Under the pieces are notes generated by a model. The model was not told the DNA's origin, did not search any database, and worked only from the letters and a program-made list of their open reading frames with translations. 64,000 bases of DNA, taken from positions 87,209-151,208 of the forward strand of contig MEHQ01000327.1 in NCBI GenBank assembly GCA_008828725.1. Reading direction: 5' to 3'. Positions 12,905 to 24,095 of the stretch are shown piece by piece; within the stretch, counting starts at the first letter, position 1, and every line of letters begins with the position of its first letter. The stretch comes from Saccharina japonica. Its lineage: Eukaryota; Sar; Phaeophyceae; Laminariales; Laminariaceae. The position numbers and the translations under genes are program-made.

Positions 12905-13350
12905 TGAAGTACGGTGCGGTGCAGTTCGGTTCGGTTCGGTTCGACCAAGCTTTACTGCACCGCACCGTACCGTACCGCACCGCACCGCACCGCACCGCAC
13001 CGCACCGCACCGCACAGCACCGCACCGCACGAGTTTTCCTGTACAAATACACCGCGCCGCACCGTAGGAACGATAAAACCTACAACCCCCGCGCACCGAA
13101 CCGCACACCGTTAGACGTTTACAAAAGCCGAAACACCCTAAGCAGCATCGACCTTCAAAAGAAATTGGGCCAGTAAGGTACGTTTTTTTTCCCATGTTTT
13201 AAACGAATCGCGCCGCACCGTAAAATTCCAAACCGCATCGCACCGTACCGTACGGAAACATCAACAAAATCGGAAACGCACCGTACTGCATCACTACGAT
13301 TCTTAAGACAATAAAATTCACACAACACCGCACCGTAGTATTCCGGTACA
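12905..13350. repeat. CCGCA/CCGTA pentamer array with an inverted start
   Basis: A run of CACCGCACCGCACCG fills 12957-13033. It is preceded in inverted orientation by GGTGCGGTGCAGTTCGGTT (from 12914), so the two parts can fold on each other. Looser words GCACCGTA continue to 13350. Open frames through it on both strands (TAPHRTAPHR and its complement) are repeat products. Confidence 0.85.
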
Positions 13351-15137
13351 TGAAAAACCGTACCCTACTTCAGTTCGACAGCCAAGAAAGCCTTGAACCG
13401 AAGTTGTTCATCAAAACGAAACGAGCGAAATAATGTAATAAAAAGACCAACCAAGGAGCAAACAGGAGGCGAGGCAGCAGGGCAGCATAGGTGGATGGAT
13501 GTGTTCTGGCTGTAACTTGATATATTGCCACGTGGTCTGTCATCTCGTTTTCTCTCTCTTCGATCGCGGTGTACACGTGGCTATTATCGCCTCCTTCCCC
13601 GCACAGGGAAACAAACCGTCAAAACATAATGGGGAAACAAAATGGAGAGGGAACAAATAAGAAAGGAAAAACGAACCACCATAAACAATATATATGAGAG
13701 AATACACAAAAGAGGAGTCGATGCAAAACAAAAGATAGCTATAAGTACGTCGAGAAAGAAACCCAGGAGTAGACGAGCGGAAACCCATATAATTCTTACT
13801 TCGTCGCCAGCAGTGATAGTATCACTATGCCGCGCTCTCAAGAGGGTGGTGCAGCCGACAAACCAAGCCAAAACCGAAACAAGATGCCCCAAACAGCATG
13901 ATCGAAACAGAAAACAATACGATATCCAAGCTGCGTGTATCCACCGCATCGGAGAAGCCAACGCGCAACCAACAGTTTGGGTGCTGCCATGCATGGAGGT
14001 GCGCCCGGTATCGCAGCACGCATATATGGGCGAGAGCGACATCGACAACAAAAATCACCGAGGCCTACACAACTGACACAGTTTCCAGCATATACAGGCA
14101 GCGTCAAAACGTGGCCACGAAGAAACGGATACGCCTAACATACGCAGGAGTCATAGGTAGGATATTTTCTTTTTTACCAAGTGGCCGGTGATGATGCGTT
14201 GATTTTCACCAGGTGGTCCTTGCTGCTGGTACGCAATTACTGCTTGCAGCAGTTGTGATGTAGCCTTATCACTACTCGATATTATTGGCATTTGTTAGGG
14301 GTCATCACCACTCGATACGCATGGTCAAATCCTCCCGCAACCTCTGCCTCGGCGATTCAACGGCATCAGACCAGCTGCCACTTCACCGCGCCCCGATTTC
14401 GTGGAGTTGCGAAACATTATGTCAACGTGTTCCAATTGGATTCCATCGACTCCAGGCTGGCTGAGCGGAGATACGGCAGAAGGGAGAGGGGGGTCGGCAT
14501 TGCATACAACGCCCAAATCTCTAATACCACGAACGCCATGCAAGCACTGCGACTGTACCTGATGCCGCACGTATATGCGAGTGCCGGCACTTTGGGAAGG
14601 GATTTGTAGTTCGAACGATAACACCTCTTCCTCAAACAATGTTGTATGAGCTGTGTAGATTCGCAGCAATAGGTTTTCCTGTCCACATCGCGAAGGGATG
14701 CGCACTAAATACAGGTCTGCCCAAAGAAACTTCTCAAGGAAACGATCAAAACAAAACGGACATCACGCCCTTCCGGAAAGCGTATAAGCCGGGGAAGGGG
14801 GTATGTTATTCTCCTTTCAGGCACACGTGGCCCCCTACATACGCCCAGAAAACCAGACGCTCTCAATTGGCAAATTGACATCGCCAACATTTATTTCCCA
14901 GCACCAACAATTCAGCGCCTCAACTAACTGCCCCGACCCGCTCTCGAACGTTGTAAATGTTTTGTGCATCGTGTGGTCCAAAATCCCAACACCCTTTCAT
15001 CCCACGTGACCAACCCGGTGCACGAGGTTTCTAAGGCAAGCGCACCACCAACTGTTCGGCCTTCTCAACTTCCCACCATTCATTTCGACCTCATACCCAC
15101 AGATGGAAAACCCTCCATCAAAGCATTGTACGAAGAA
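13351..15137. other. No gene; downstream flank of gene 1
   Basis: Only short overlapping open frames on both strands are present, with no domain signature. The part next to 15138 would be the 3' untranslated region of gene 1. No clear polyadenylation signal stands out. Confidence 0.45.
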
Positions 15138-15635
15138 TCACCCCAACACCGTCTCCAGGGAGCGCCAGACCAAACCCGTCACTTCTTCCACCCAGCCCCT
15201 CAATCGAACCCATTTGCACAGCTCGCGCATGGTGTTTGCCACCTGCACATGTTCTACGCCGAGCTTGGCCGCCCTGAGCGCAAGACAATGCCTCAATAAC
15301 TCCTCCGTATCGTCCAGCGGGCCTGCCTTTCGAAGGCAAACACCCAGTTCGTGCAGCGTGACGACCACTTCCTCATATCCTCCCGGCCCAGCTTAGCCTC
15401 CTCGATCACCAGGCGATGCCTCAACAACTCATCACCTCCCTCTAGCCGAATTGCCTTTTGAATTCAAATCCTCAGTGCATTCAGCGTGACGGCCACCTAC
15501 ATATCCTCTCGGCGTAGGTTCGTCTCCTCGATTTCAAGACAGCGCCTCAATGACTCCTTGGCCTCATCCAGCCGTCCCGCATATCGATGTGTTAATACCC
15601 ACCGCGTGCAGCGTGACGACCATCTTCATATCATC
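15138..15635 (-). pseudogene. Decayed terminal TPRs of gene 1
   Basis: Beyond the TGA, three or so further TPR units can still be read in pieces in shifting frames, among them VVTLHELGVCLRKAGPLDD and LLRHCLALRAAKLGVE. They end WRSLETVLG-stop, close to the RRSLETKL-stop that ends gene 2, so 15138 is probably the ancestral end of the protein. Another in-frame TAG and frame changes show that this tail is no longer translated as one chain. Confidence 0.7.
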
Positions 15636-17588
15636 TCAGTCCAGCTTGGCCTCCTTGATCACCAAACAGCGCTTCAACAACTCCTCAACCTCCTCCAGCC
15701 GGTCTGCCGTTCGAACGCATACACCAACATCGTTCAGCGTGACGGCCGTCTTCCTATCCTTTCGGCCCAGGTTGAACTCCTTGATCACCAGACAACGCCT
15801 CAACAACTCTGCAGCCTCCTCCAGCCGTCCCGCATTGTGAACGCAAAGACCAAGCGCGTGCAGCGTTACGGCCACCTGCATGTCATCTCGACCCAGCTTG
15901 GCCTCCTTGATCCTCAGACAGCGCTTCAATAACTCCTCAGCCTTCTCCAGCCGGCCTGCCTTTCGAGCGCAATCACCCAGTTCGTGCAGCGTGACGGCCA
16001 CCTTCATATCCTCTCGGCCCAGCTTCGCCTCCTCGATCACGAGACGGCGCCTCAACAATTCCTCAGCCTCTTCCAACCGGCCTGCCTTTCGAAAACAAAT
16101 ACCCAGTGCGTGCAGCGTGACGGCCACTTGCATATCTTCTTGGCCCAGTTTGGCCTCTTTGATCGCCAGGCAGCGCCTAAACAACTCCTCAGCCTGCTCC
16201 AGGCGGCCTGCCTTTCGACCACATACACCCAACTCGTGCAGCGTGATGGCCACCTGCACATCATTTCGGCCCAGCGTGGCTTCCTCAATCAGAAGACAGC
16301 GCCTCAACAGCTCCTCAGCCTCCTCCAGCCACCCAGAATCTCGAACGCAAACACCTAGCACATACAGCGTGACGACCACCCGCACATGCCCTCGGCCCAG
16401 GTTGGCCTCCTTGATCGCCAGACAGCGCCTCAACAACATTTCAGCCTCGTCCAGCCGACCTGCCGTTCTAGCGCATACACCCAGCTCATGCAACGTGACG
16501 GCCACCTGAGTATCCTCTCGGCCCAGCTTTGCCTCCTCGATCGCCAGGCAGCGCCTCAACAACTCACCAGCTTCCGCCAGCCGGCCTGTCATTCGAACGC
16601 ATACGCCCAGCGCGTGCAGCGTGACTGCCACCTGCATATTTTCTCGGTTTAGCTTGGCCTCCTTGATCGCCAGGCAGCGCTTCAACAACCGCTCAGCCTC
16701 GCCCAGCCGGCCTGCCTTTCGAACGCATATTCCCAACGCGTACAGCGTGACGGCTACCTGCATATCATCTCGGCCCAGCTTGGCCTCCTTGCTCACCAGA
16801 CAGCGTCTCAACAACTCCTCGGCCTCTCCCAGCCGTCCAGCAAGTACAACGCAAACGCCCAGCGAGTGCAGCGCGATTGCCACCTGTATATCCTCTCGGC
16901 CCAGCTTGGCTTCCTTGATCGCCAGACAGCGCCGCAACAACTCCTCAGCCTCCTCCAGCCGGCCTGATTTTCCAACGCAAACACCCAGCTCGTGCAGCGT
17001 GATTGGCACATGCATACCCTCTCGGCCCAGCTTGGCTTCCTTGATCGCCAAACAGCGCCTCAACAACTCCACAGCCTCTCCCAGCCGTCCAGCATCTAGA
17101 ACGCAAGCACCCAACGAGTGGAGCGTGCTTGCCACCTGCATATCCTCTCGGCCCAGCTTGGTCTCCTTGATCTTCAGACAGCGCCTCAACAACACCTCTG
17201 CCTCGTCCATCCGCCCTGCAAGTAGAACGCATACACCCAGCGAGTGCAGCGTGGTGGCTACCGTGATCGCATCTCGACCCAGTTTGAGCTGCTTTGTCTC
17301 CAAGAAGACTCTTAACAGCCTCTCTTCTTCAGCTCTATAGTCGGGCGCCCACCGCGATATGTGACTGCCAACCTGATGTAGACCACAGGCTTCATCCACT
17401 CCCTCTACCCTACCGCCGTCCACTTGCAACTGAATCCTCGCCAACGCCAACGGGAGCGCTTCGCTCCCCTTCTTACGCCATCCCGCCGCCTCGGTAGCGT
17501 GTCCCAGTCGATCTGCGCAATAGGCCAGAGATCTGAATGTGTTCAACACAAACGAGTGGTGAGGTCCTAATTCCCTCTCTTCGAACTG
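15636..17588 (-). CDS. Gene 1 exon 2, second part: array of 13 TPRs
   Basis: After the frame change, the sequence EERELGPHHSF onward aligns residue by residue with gene 2. A linker of about 100 residues is followed by thirteen complete 42-residue TPRs and a cut fourteenth. The consensus runs LLRRCLAIKEAKLGRED, then MQVAVTLHELGVCVRKAG, then RLEEAEE, as in kinesin-light-chain-type TPRs. The repeats are encoded without introns. They differ mostly at TL(H/Y/N)(S/E/A/V)LG and at the residues after the conserved cysteine (RKA, LLA, RMT, RTA, RDS, HNA), which face the groove in TPR folds. The probable role is ligand or partner sensing. The frame ends at TGA (about 15636), where the repeats would read LGRDD. 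Confidence 0.85.
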   Translation of the reverse strand, partial: QFEERELGPHHSFVLNTFRSLAYCADRLGHATEAAGWRKKGSEALPLALARIQLQVDGGRVEGVDEACGLHQVGSHISRWAPDYRAEEERLLRVFLETKQLKLGRDAITVATTLHSLGVCVLLAGRMDEAEVLLRRCLKIKETKLGREDMQVASTLHSLGACVLDAGRLGEAVELLRRCLAIKEAKLGREGMHVPITLHELGVCVGKSGRLEEAEELLRRCLAIKEAKLGREDIQVAIALHSLGVCVVLAGRLGEAEELLRRCLVSKEAKLGRDDMQVAVTLYALGICVRKAGRLGEAERLLKRCLAIKEAKLNRENMQVAVTLHALGVCVRMTGRLAEAGELLRRCLAIEEAKLGREDTQVAVTLHELGVCARTAGRLDEAEMLLRRCLAIKEANLGRGHVRVVVTLYVLGVCVRDSGWLEEAEELLRRCLLIEEATLGRNDVQVAITLHELGVCGRKAGRLEQAEELFRRCLAIKEAKLGQEDMQVAVTLHALGICFRKAGRLEEAEELLRRRLVIEEAKLGREDMKVAVTLHELGDCARKAGRLEKAEELLKRCLRIKEAKLGRDDMQVAVTLHALGLCVHNAGRLEEAAELLRRCLVIKEFNLGRKDRKTAVTLNDVGVCVRTADRLEEVEELLKRCLVIKEAKLD

Positions 17589-17589
17589 T

Positions 17590-19077
17590 AAGCAATCGGC
17601 GCCACGTGTTGCTTGCGGCCTGCCAATCTCCTTGCGCCTCTTCAAACCGACCCATCGTTTGGATGGACTTCCGGAGTAAGCGATCTGACTCGCACATCGC
17701 ATCCAGTGCAGCCGTGTACAGGCGCGTCTCATCCCAACCATCTCCACCAACGCATTTTACCGTCAACCACAGTTCTTTCAGGACGAACGGATTGCTTGAT
17801 CGCAGGGCATCCAGAGAGGAGATATACCCGACCCACCTCTCCAATGCAGGCCGGCGCACGTCCCCACGGTCCATAAGCCGTTCCCTCGCGAAGTTCGAGT
17901 GGGCATCGTGCATATGGTAGACTCCTTCCGTCAATCGGACGACGGTCCAGCGTTCTAGAGTTTCCAATACCCCTTCCGAAGATTCCACATCCTCGGCGCT
18001 GGGAACCAAATTGCTAAGTAGTACTGCGGCGTCCTTCACGGTGAAAGCGTGGCCATCTGGTATGACAGCAAGCGATAGGTACAACCACGGCACGCTCGTG
18101 TCATCCGATCCAACGGCGAGATCGTCGAAGCCGGCGCGGAGAATGGCCTTTCGTCGTCTAGCGTGAATGCCCTCAATACCATCGCTTTCAGACTCAGCCT
18201 GCACTTTGTCAACCTCTACGCGGATAGTATTGGCTGCATTCCACCAAGACTCCCGTTTTTGCTTTTTGCGAACGGTGCTCCATCGTCCCACAAACGCCAG
18301 GTCCATTGCCACGCGACCGCACAGATCGATGAGGTCAACAGCATTGTCGGGCAAGTCAGCATCAGAGGGTATCTCAGCCGCACTCCTCAGCACCGACTTA
18401 GCATCTGTCATGGACAATTCGTGAACTCCCACAACGTAGCCCTGTGCACTCTTCACGAGCTCCTCATCGCGGGTCGAAAGAAGAACCCACATGCAAGTCT
18501 CTACCAGCTTCAACACCACCTCCTTCTCCCACACGTTATCTGCCACCACGAGGCACTTCAATCCTTTCCCAATATGACCCTCGACCATGATCTGCTTAAT
18601 GTAGGCCGCGCCATCGTCCGATGTCGCTGGAGCACAACCGACGCTGCCCCCAATATCCTCATATACCATACGGGCCAGCTGCATCATCAAGGAAGGAAGA
18701 CGTTGTTTTGCACCCTTATTAATGGGCATCCACAAAATGCCATCGTGGAATGCCTCCAGAACCTCGGCACTCCTGACAATGTCAGACGCGGCCGTGGTTT
18801 TTCCCGAACCGCTGTCACCAACCAGTCCCACCAAACGTGGCCCTCCGTCCTCAGTGAGCACCTCAACGGCCTTTTCCGTCACCTGGCGGCGTTCAACGTG
18901 CCAGCTCTTGATTGCCGGCGTGCCCTTGGGAATATTGGCTTGCCTGCTCGACAGCTTCGGCAGCCGCTCACCAAATTCTTCCTGGTGTCTTTTGAAGCTT
19001 TCTTGCCGCCGTCTAAAGCTCTCTTGGTTGGCTATAATCGTGTCTTGGTTTACGGCGTTACTCTTGGCCACGGCTTC
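17590..19077 (-). CDS. Gene 1 exon 2, first part: NB-ARC nucleotide-binding switch
   Basis: The exon opens after a TTTTCCAG acceptor (19079-19078) as EAVAKSNAV, in phase 0 with exon 1. Residues about 10-40 form a charged helical linker with heptad-like NQESFRRRQESFKRHQEEF. Then come P-loop GLVGDSGSGKTT (about 84-95), kinase-2/Walker B LKCLVVADNVW (about 173-183), an RNBS-B-like WVLLSTRDE (about 197-205), CGRVAMDLAFVGRW in the GLPL position (about 253-266), and an MHD motif YHMHDAHSNFARE (about 387-399). These are the ordered motifs of NB-ARC ATPases, which switch between ADP-bound resting and ATP-bound active states. The frame is open up to NTWRRLL, where one extra base (about 17589) shifts it relative to the TPR part. 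Confidence 0.85.
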
Positions 19078-22000
19078 CTGGAAAATGTATGCGTTTGAAA
19101 TGAAAGGTCAGGAATTCAGCAGAACATTGACGTACCGGGACTGAAATACGTATATATCCAAGGAGACATTCCCCAGGTCTATATACCAGGTACCAGGTGT
19201 GTCGTAGCACGAGGGACCACACGCTCCGGTAGGAGGGGGGGGTAATCGGAGCGAAACTTGTTGACGCCGAACGAGTTGCACGAGCAAAGAGAAAACCTGT
19301 CGAAGCAGCGGCAAGCAACGGCAGCAGCGTTTACTTCGTGCTGCCAATTATATCACACGAAATGGGTTCCTGGCCGGCAACGTAGTACACTGCCCGCTGT
19401 ACACCAGCCAGCACACGATGAACTGGATTTATATAACACGTGATTGAACCAAGGAGACGCTGGTCGTTCCTCCAAAGTATGTTGAATAGAACAGCGGTCG
19501 GAGTCCGAACATCTACGACCAATGTTTTGTGAGCTACGGTAGAGGTGCACCGTGTTTCTGCCTTCTGAGGGTGGTCACTTGAGAAGCTCTGTACCTCACC
19601 CAAACACTGTTTTTGGAGGAAAATAAAGGTGCTACCCGATGACCAATCCCATGGCCTAACTATACAATGAAACATATTGCAACACAAGAATGAAATTCCG
19701 ACCGTTTTGGGTTGAGGGGCCCGGTCATTCAGAAAACGTTTCAGACAGAACAGCCACCTATATCGTAGCACGCGTCGGGATCAAACTAAACCCCGGCCAT
19801 CTCAGAGCATAACGGCACGTACAAAGACGCCCCAGATGTTTGGGAACGTACCGCACGGTAACAGGTGAGCCTGAAACTGCTATACACCTAGTACTCGCGA
19901 ATACCTTGGAAAGGATGGCGTGTTTGAAACGAGTGCCTGATATGCGAGTCAAATAAACAGGCTATCACGACTTGTAAAGAACGCAAAGATCGGAGAGACA
20001 ATCGAATCTGGAGGGAAAATGGGTAAGGTCGAGTTTTAGGGACGCATTCATCCACAGGTATGTGTCCATCGACACTCGTGCAAGTTACCCACGCACACAT
20101 GCTTGACATATATCGGTTTGTTGCTTGAAGTTACCATAGCTTGGGTTTTGAACTCGTTTCCGAAAGAAAATTGCTGAAAACGGTGGTTGCAGTACCTCCG
20201 AAGGCGCGCTAGACCAGGGAAACGAGCGCACCAGGCTTGCTTTGGCTTGCTCTTCTTGAACCCAGTCTATTATTGTTTGGGACAGAAATTCGGCGATGTT
20301 CGACATGATATTGGGGCTACGGTCCGTAAATATACCGGCACAGATGTGTATTTCCCTCGAAATCCGTTGCGGAAGCGATAAATCGGAACCAATGCCGATT
20401 CTTGGCTTTTTCAGGTGAAACCGCCTGATTACAAAAATCTGGAAATAACTTCCAGACGTTTTGTTGGGACGTGACATTACTGCCAAAACTCGAAACCGCG
20501 ACCCTGGAGACGAGTCCATCAGGTCTACTATGTATACTTATCATCAAGGGGGTGTACACGCTTTGAGCAGAGCCACTCTAATTGGTCACTCTCCGGGTGC
20601 ATCTCTAGTTCATCGGTTTCGAGGCATGCCTGAAAATCTGATTTGTGCAAAAGCTCTCGCGGGCTTTAGTTCGGAACAAGTACAAACAACATATGATATG
20701 ACTGGCCTGTTCTCGTTATAGCTCTGCTCACAGACAGCCATACGGTAGATTCGGTCGGCAACTGAGGGTAGCGTATCATATATAGGCACATGATGGGAAG
20801 CCATTGGTTAATCATTCGGTATATAGGGTAACCTCTGCTGAGGTGCGTTGGCCCTCGATCGCTCCCACTCCTCCGTCTGGTTTCCATACCTCCGGGTACT
20901 TCTGCCTACCTGATATGCATGTTATCACTGCACACAATCCGCCAAAGGACGATGTCGTGGACTTGTCATCACGGTATTACACGCTGGTGTGGGTTGATAA
21001 CCGATCGTCTCACGTCAGAATCGGGCAAGGGAAGCTCGATCTAGCTGCACACCCGACTAGAACTTGGCTGTTATCTGAGGACGATACGTTGCAGAGGCAA
21101 CAGCTCGAGCCTGTGACATTGAAGCAGAGCATAGGCTATAGTTGACGACCACGATGCACCCTCTGCTTGTAGGTCGGAATGATGCGGCTGTGAGAGGACA
21201 AATACAACGTAGTGGCGCCGTGCACCGTTTGGAAGCATCCGCGGCGGGCTAGATGACCCGGGTGGAGAGGGGTCCCGTTGGAATGTGCGGCCTCTGGTAG
21301 TCTCGGCTATACCAGAGGTTGGACCGAAGGCAAAACCCGCCGCCGGGTATATCGACGATAATCTACATGCTTGGACACAGATGAGATCAATGCGAGCTAC
21401 GGACATTATTTAACTCGATACTTTAACGACAACTGTGCCAACAGTTAACGCACACACGAGACATTTCCCCATTTTGAAGATGACGTTCCTTGTTTTTCTG
21501 ATCGCATGGGCTGCAGAGAAGGTTTTCTTGCCGGAGCTCTCATGGCTGATGGGGATAGAACTATCACCATCTCAAACTGGTAGGGACAGAGTCCTTCATC
21601 TGCTTAATTGGATGTCTCACGTTGGGTGGGGACAAATTTAGCCAATAACTTCACGCACTCCGGATGCTACCAACCTGGACGACTTCACCAATGTCAAGGA
21701 CAAGGGTAGGCTTGTAGCGGGTACCCAATAGGATGTGTCAAGGACATGGGAGTGTGCGTGATAGTCTTAAAGTAGGTTGTTGGGTGTATGTTTGGCTCTA
21801 GAAAACGTGGCATACGTTCGAGTGTCGGCGCGCAATATTTCTCTTGACCGCAAAGAGAGTCGTCTATTTGATCCGTAGTGAAGGCACGAAAAACAAATCC
21901 TGGTACTTAGATATTAACCATTTCCACAGCAGGTACGGCCATGCCCACGAAAGGCCTCTGAGAGCAATGGCAACAGTCCCGGGAGTTGACCTGGGGGGGG

Positions 22001-23406
22001 TGGTGAGGCCATGCACGTCACCCTCAATGCCTAAGGGCTACAGGAAGTCGTTTCCATCGCGTACGTCTCGACATTCACACAGGAAGCTGTGGAGCGTGTT
22101 GGCGGATTCGAGTTGTCACAAGACTGTCTCGGGCAAGGGGTGAGCACGATACGTCGAGATCATGCGCAGCGACTTCACGCGCTATTCAGATGTTTACCTT
22201 ACTACGCACAAGAGCTACGCCCCACGACCACGTTCGCGAATTTGCTTGCAGACACAAAACAGATGTGGTACCGGGGATGGTTTTATCGGGTGGCAGTATC
22301 GAGTTCCTCGAAGGCAAGTTCGGGGGAGTATGTGCGGATACTCGCATCAACCAGGCACAGACCATGGCGAAGAGCGCACGCCGTATTTCGATGGTCGGGC
22401 GAGTGTTTGACATCATACGGACGGTGTATCGTTTGCGACGCGTTATTCAGGCGCCACTTCCGTTTCATCGTGTTGGATTGCTGGCGACGGCGTCATTGTG
22501 GGCTGGGGCAAGGCTGGGCGTCAAAACGCTTAAACGGACGGCAACTACCAGTAACCATGGGAGCAAGACGCTGTATCTGCTGTAGCATGGACGAATCGCG
22601 CCGTGCCAATTGCCCCATTCTCTAAAACTGTGATTTTAAAAATTGCGTGGACAGCTTCAGTCGAATTCCAAAGCCGTGACGGTGTTTTGGCCTCAGTCCG
22701 GTGTCCAATGGTACCCGTGCCTCGTTGAGACCGATGATGGAATCCGGTAAGGTGGTGACGACGATAGACGTTACCTCAAATAAAAAATACAACAGCCGAC
22801 GGCTGTATTAAAGCTATTCCAGCGGAAACTCCCGTAGCTGGAGTTGCGGGGCAGACACCATTCCCCTTGTCAGCTTCGGTGAATACTCATACAACGAAAT
22901 TAGTCACAGCTGACACATCTCGATGCACCAATACGATAGTATCGAGCTAATGAAAATCTGCGACGCACGATGAGTTAAAGGCAACAGTCGACGGACCTCG
23001 CTCGCAGGCACCTAGTGCTGAGAAGGGCGGATCAAGCCTCCAGGAAAGTCGTCGTCGGAACTTTCACAATCGTTGGGTCCGACGATTGGAGGGTAGCGTC
23101 CGCTGAATAACGTGTCTCCAGCGAATAATCTCGGAGAACCGCTATAGTACACCGTACACAGGCTGCATGCAGAAGGGATGGCATGCGGCAGCGTTGAGGA
23201 GCACAGAGCTCACTTTTCCGGCAATCTATGTGGTGTTTCTTAATCGGGAGGTGGGGTGTGTTAGCCTAGTTTATGGGGCCTATAGTTACTTAGTCATCGT
23301 TACACCCACTTCAAAGGAGGGCAAACATGGGGCAGAATTTTCACGTTGCGTTGCATTTCTTTCAAATTCCAGGTCAGGGCTACCTTAATAATAACAACTC
23401 ACTCAC
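19078..23406 (-). other. Phase-0 intron of gene 1 (4,329 bp)
   Basis: It is bounded by donor GTGAGT (23406-23401) and acceptor TTTTCCAG (ending 19078). Next to the acceptor, 19240-19370 resembles the same place in the gene 2 intron (about 45930-46040). Next to the donor, 23155-23400 resembles 7640-7917 beside the orphan exon. Its centre holds the decayed block copy B. TACCAGGTA occurs at 19184. Confidence 0.65.
20870..22960. other. Decayed block in the gene 1 intron (copy B)
   Basis: Collinear with 2230-4030. Plus-strand fragments look like former protein, for example an ending LKQSIGYS-stop at about 21142 and RINQAQTMAKSARR near 22350. No frame is intact over the block and I cannot name a family. 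It lies antisense within the intron and was present before the gene 0/gene 1 duplication. A transposon or viral fossil is possible; nothing diagnostic is seen. Confidence 0.5.
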
Positions 23407-23898
23407 CAAGAATGCTCTCAAGTTGTCAAGTTTCCCCTCCACGGTCACAATTCCCTCCAGTTGCAAGTCGCCAGTAAGCCGGTCGATGCGTGCGTTCAAT
23501 CTAGCGATCTCGTCCTTGTCATCGGAGGCTTTCAAAAAGCGCCTTAACCGGCCTCGCCGGTTTCTCGTGACACAAAGCTCAACGAAGGTCGCGACCTCCT
23601 CAACGCAGTTCTTCAGGGGGGTCACATCCATCTCCGACGTAGGTATTCGCCTGGTCTTTTCGATGACACCTGCCGCGATGTATGTGCACCGTTCTTCCAG
23701 CGCTGCCACCTCCTCTCGGTTTCGTTTCACGGTTTCAATTTTCTCACGAATGGTCTTGATCGTCTTCAACACCGGTTCCAAGAACGGTAGCTCCTCACCC
23801 AAGTCCGCCATGAATGCGATAGCGCCTACCGTGGCCGAGCCCATCTTCAGAGCACGCTTCGCCGCCTCGGTCGCGGCATCGCCGAGCTCCACAGCCAT
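23407..23898 (-). CDS. Gene 1 exon 1: MLKL/HeLo-like four-helix domain
   Basis: It encodes 164 residues from ATG at 23898, beginning MAVELGDAA. It ends NLRAFL at the phase-0 donor GTGAGT (23406-23401). The length is identical to the paralogous exons at 7918-8409 and 47038-47529, and the frame is intact. Predicted helices: residues about 4-35 (AAKRALKMGS...AFMADLG), 36-53 (LPFLEPVLKTIKTIREKI), 55-80 (VKRNREEVAALEERC), 90-112 (DVTPLKNCVEEVATFVEL), and a terminal pair RRFLKA and DEIARLNARIDRLTGDL. This is the pattern of the MLKL N-terminal/HeLo-like bundle, which in plants, fungi and animals permeabilises membranes or seeds cell death. The family call is by pattern. It would be joined to the NB-ARC exon at 19077. 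Confidence 0.75.
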
Positions 23899-24095
23899 AT
23901 AGGATGTATCTCCGCGTAAATGTCGCGTGTGTCCGACACAATGCCTGCAGTTTAGGGCTGGTACTTGCCGGCTTGTTGGCGCCGGACAAACCTGTTTTTG
24001 GGGTGTCCGAGAACGAAGGAGAGGACCGTAACTTGGCAAAATACCACACCAAGCACCAGGTACTGGGGTATGATTTGTGAATGTGGGCAGAAAAT
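23899..24095 (-). promoter_or_regulatory. Shared 5' flank/leader of gene 1
   Basis: Similar to 8410-8620, with the shared stretches GGCTTGTTGGCG, ACAAACCTG and TTGGGGTGT (plus-strand spelling). The conserved segment is about 200 bp, so it probably holds the core promoter and leader. No classic TATA or initiator can be assigned. Confidence 0.4.

Larger units (their letters stand above)
15138..23898 (-). pseudogene. Gene 1: four-helix domain - NB-ARC - TPR receptor-like gene, disrupted
   Basis: Two exons are seen: 23898-23407 and 19077-15138, with a 4.3-kb phase-0 intron. The product would be about 1,300 residues: a MLKL/HeLo-like bundle (1-164), a charged linker, an NB-ARC ATPase with P-loop, kinase-2 and MHD motifs, then 13 full 42-residue TPRs. 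Its layout is that of an NLR immune receptor acting in the cytosol or at membranes. An extra base at about 17589 puts the NB-ARC and TPR parts in different frames. CGA to TGA at about 15636 stops the 14th TPR, and the repeats beyond it are decayed. The rest is open, so either the gene died recently or the single-base shift is an assembly error. Gene 2 is the sister copy. Confidence 0.7.

Noticed and set aside
15550-17340. Long plus-strand open frames rich in S, R and P opposite the gene 1 TPRs
   Set aside because: They repeat with the same 126-base period as the minus-strand TPRs and show no domain; they are antisense shadows of the repeat.
17473-17589. Read-on of the NB-ARC frame past the frame break as the natural C-terminus
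   Set aside because: The peptide there has no match in gene 2, whereas the other frame aligns residue by residue.
20085-20519. 144-residue minus-strand frame inside the gene 1 intron as an extra exon
   Set aside because: No counterpart in the gene 2 intron or near gene 0, and exon 1 already joins exon 2 in phase 0 without it.
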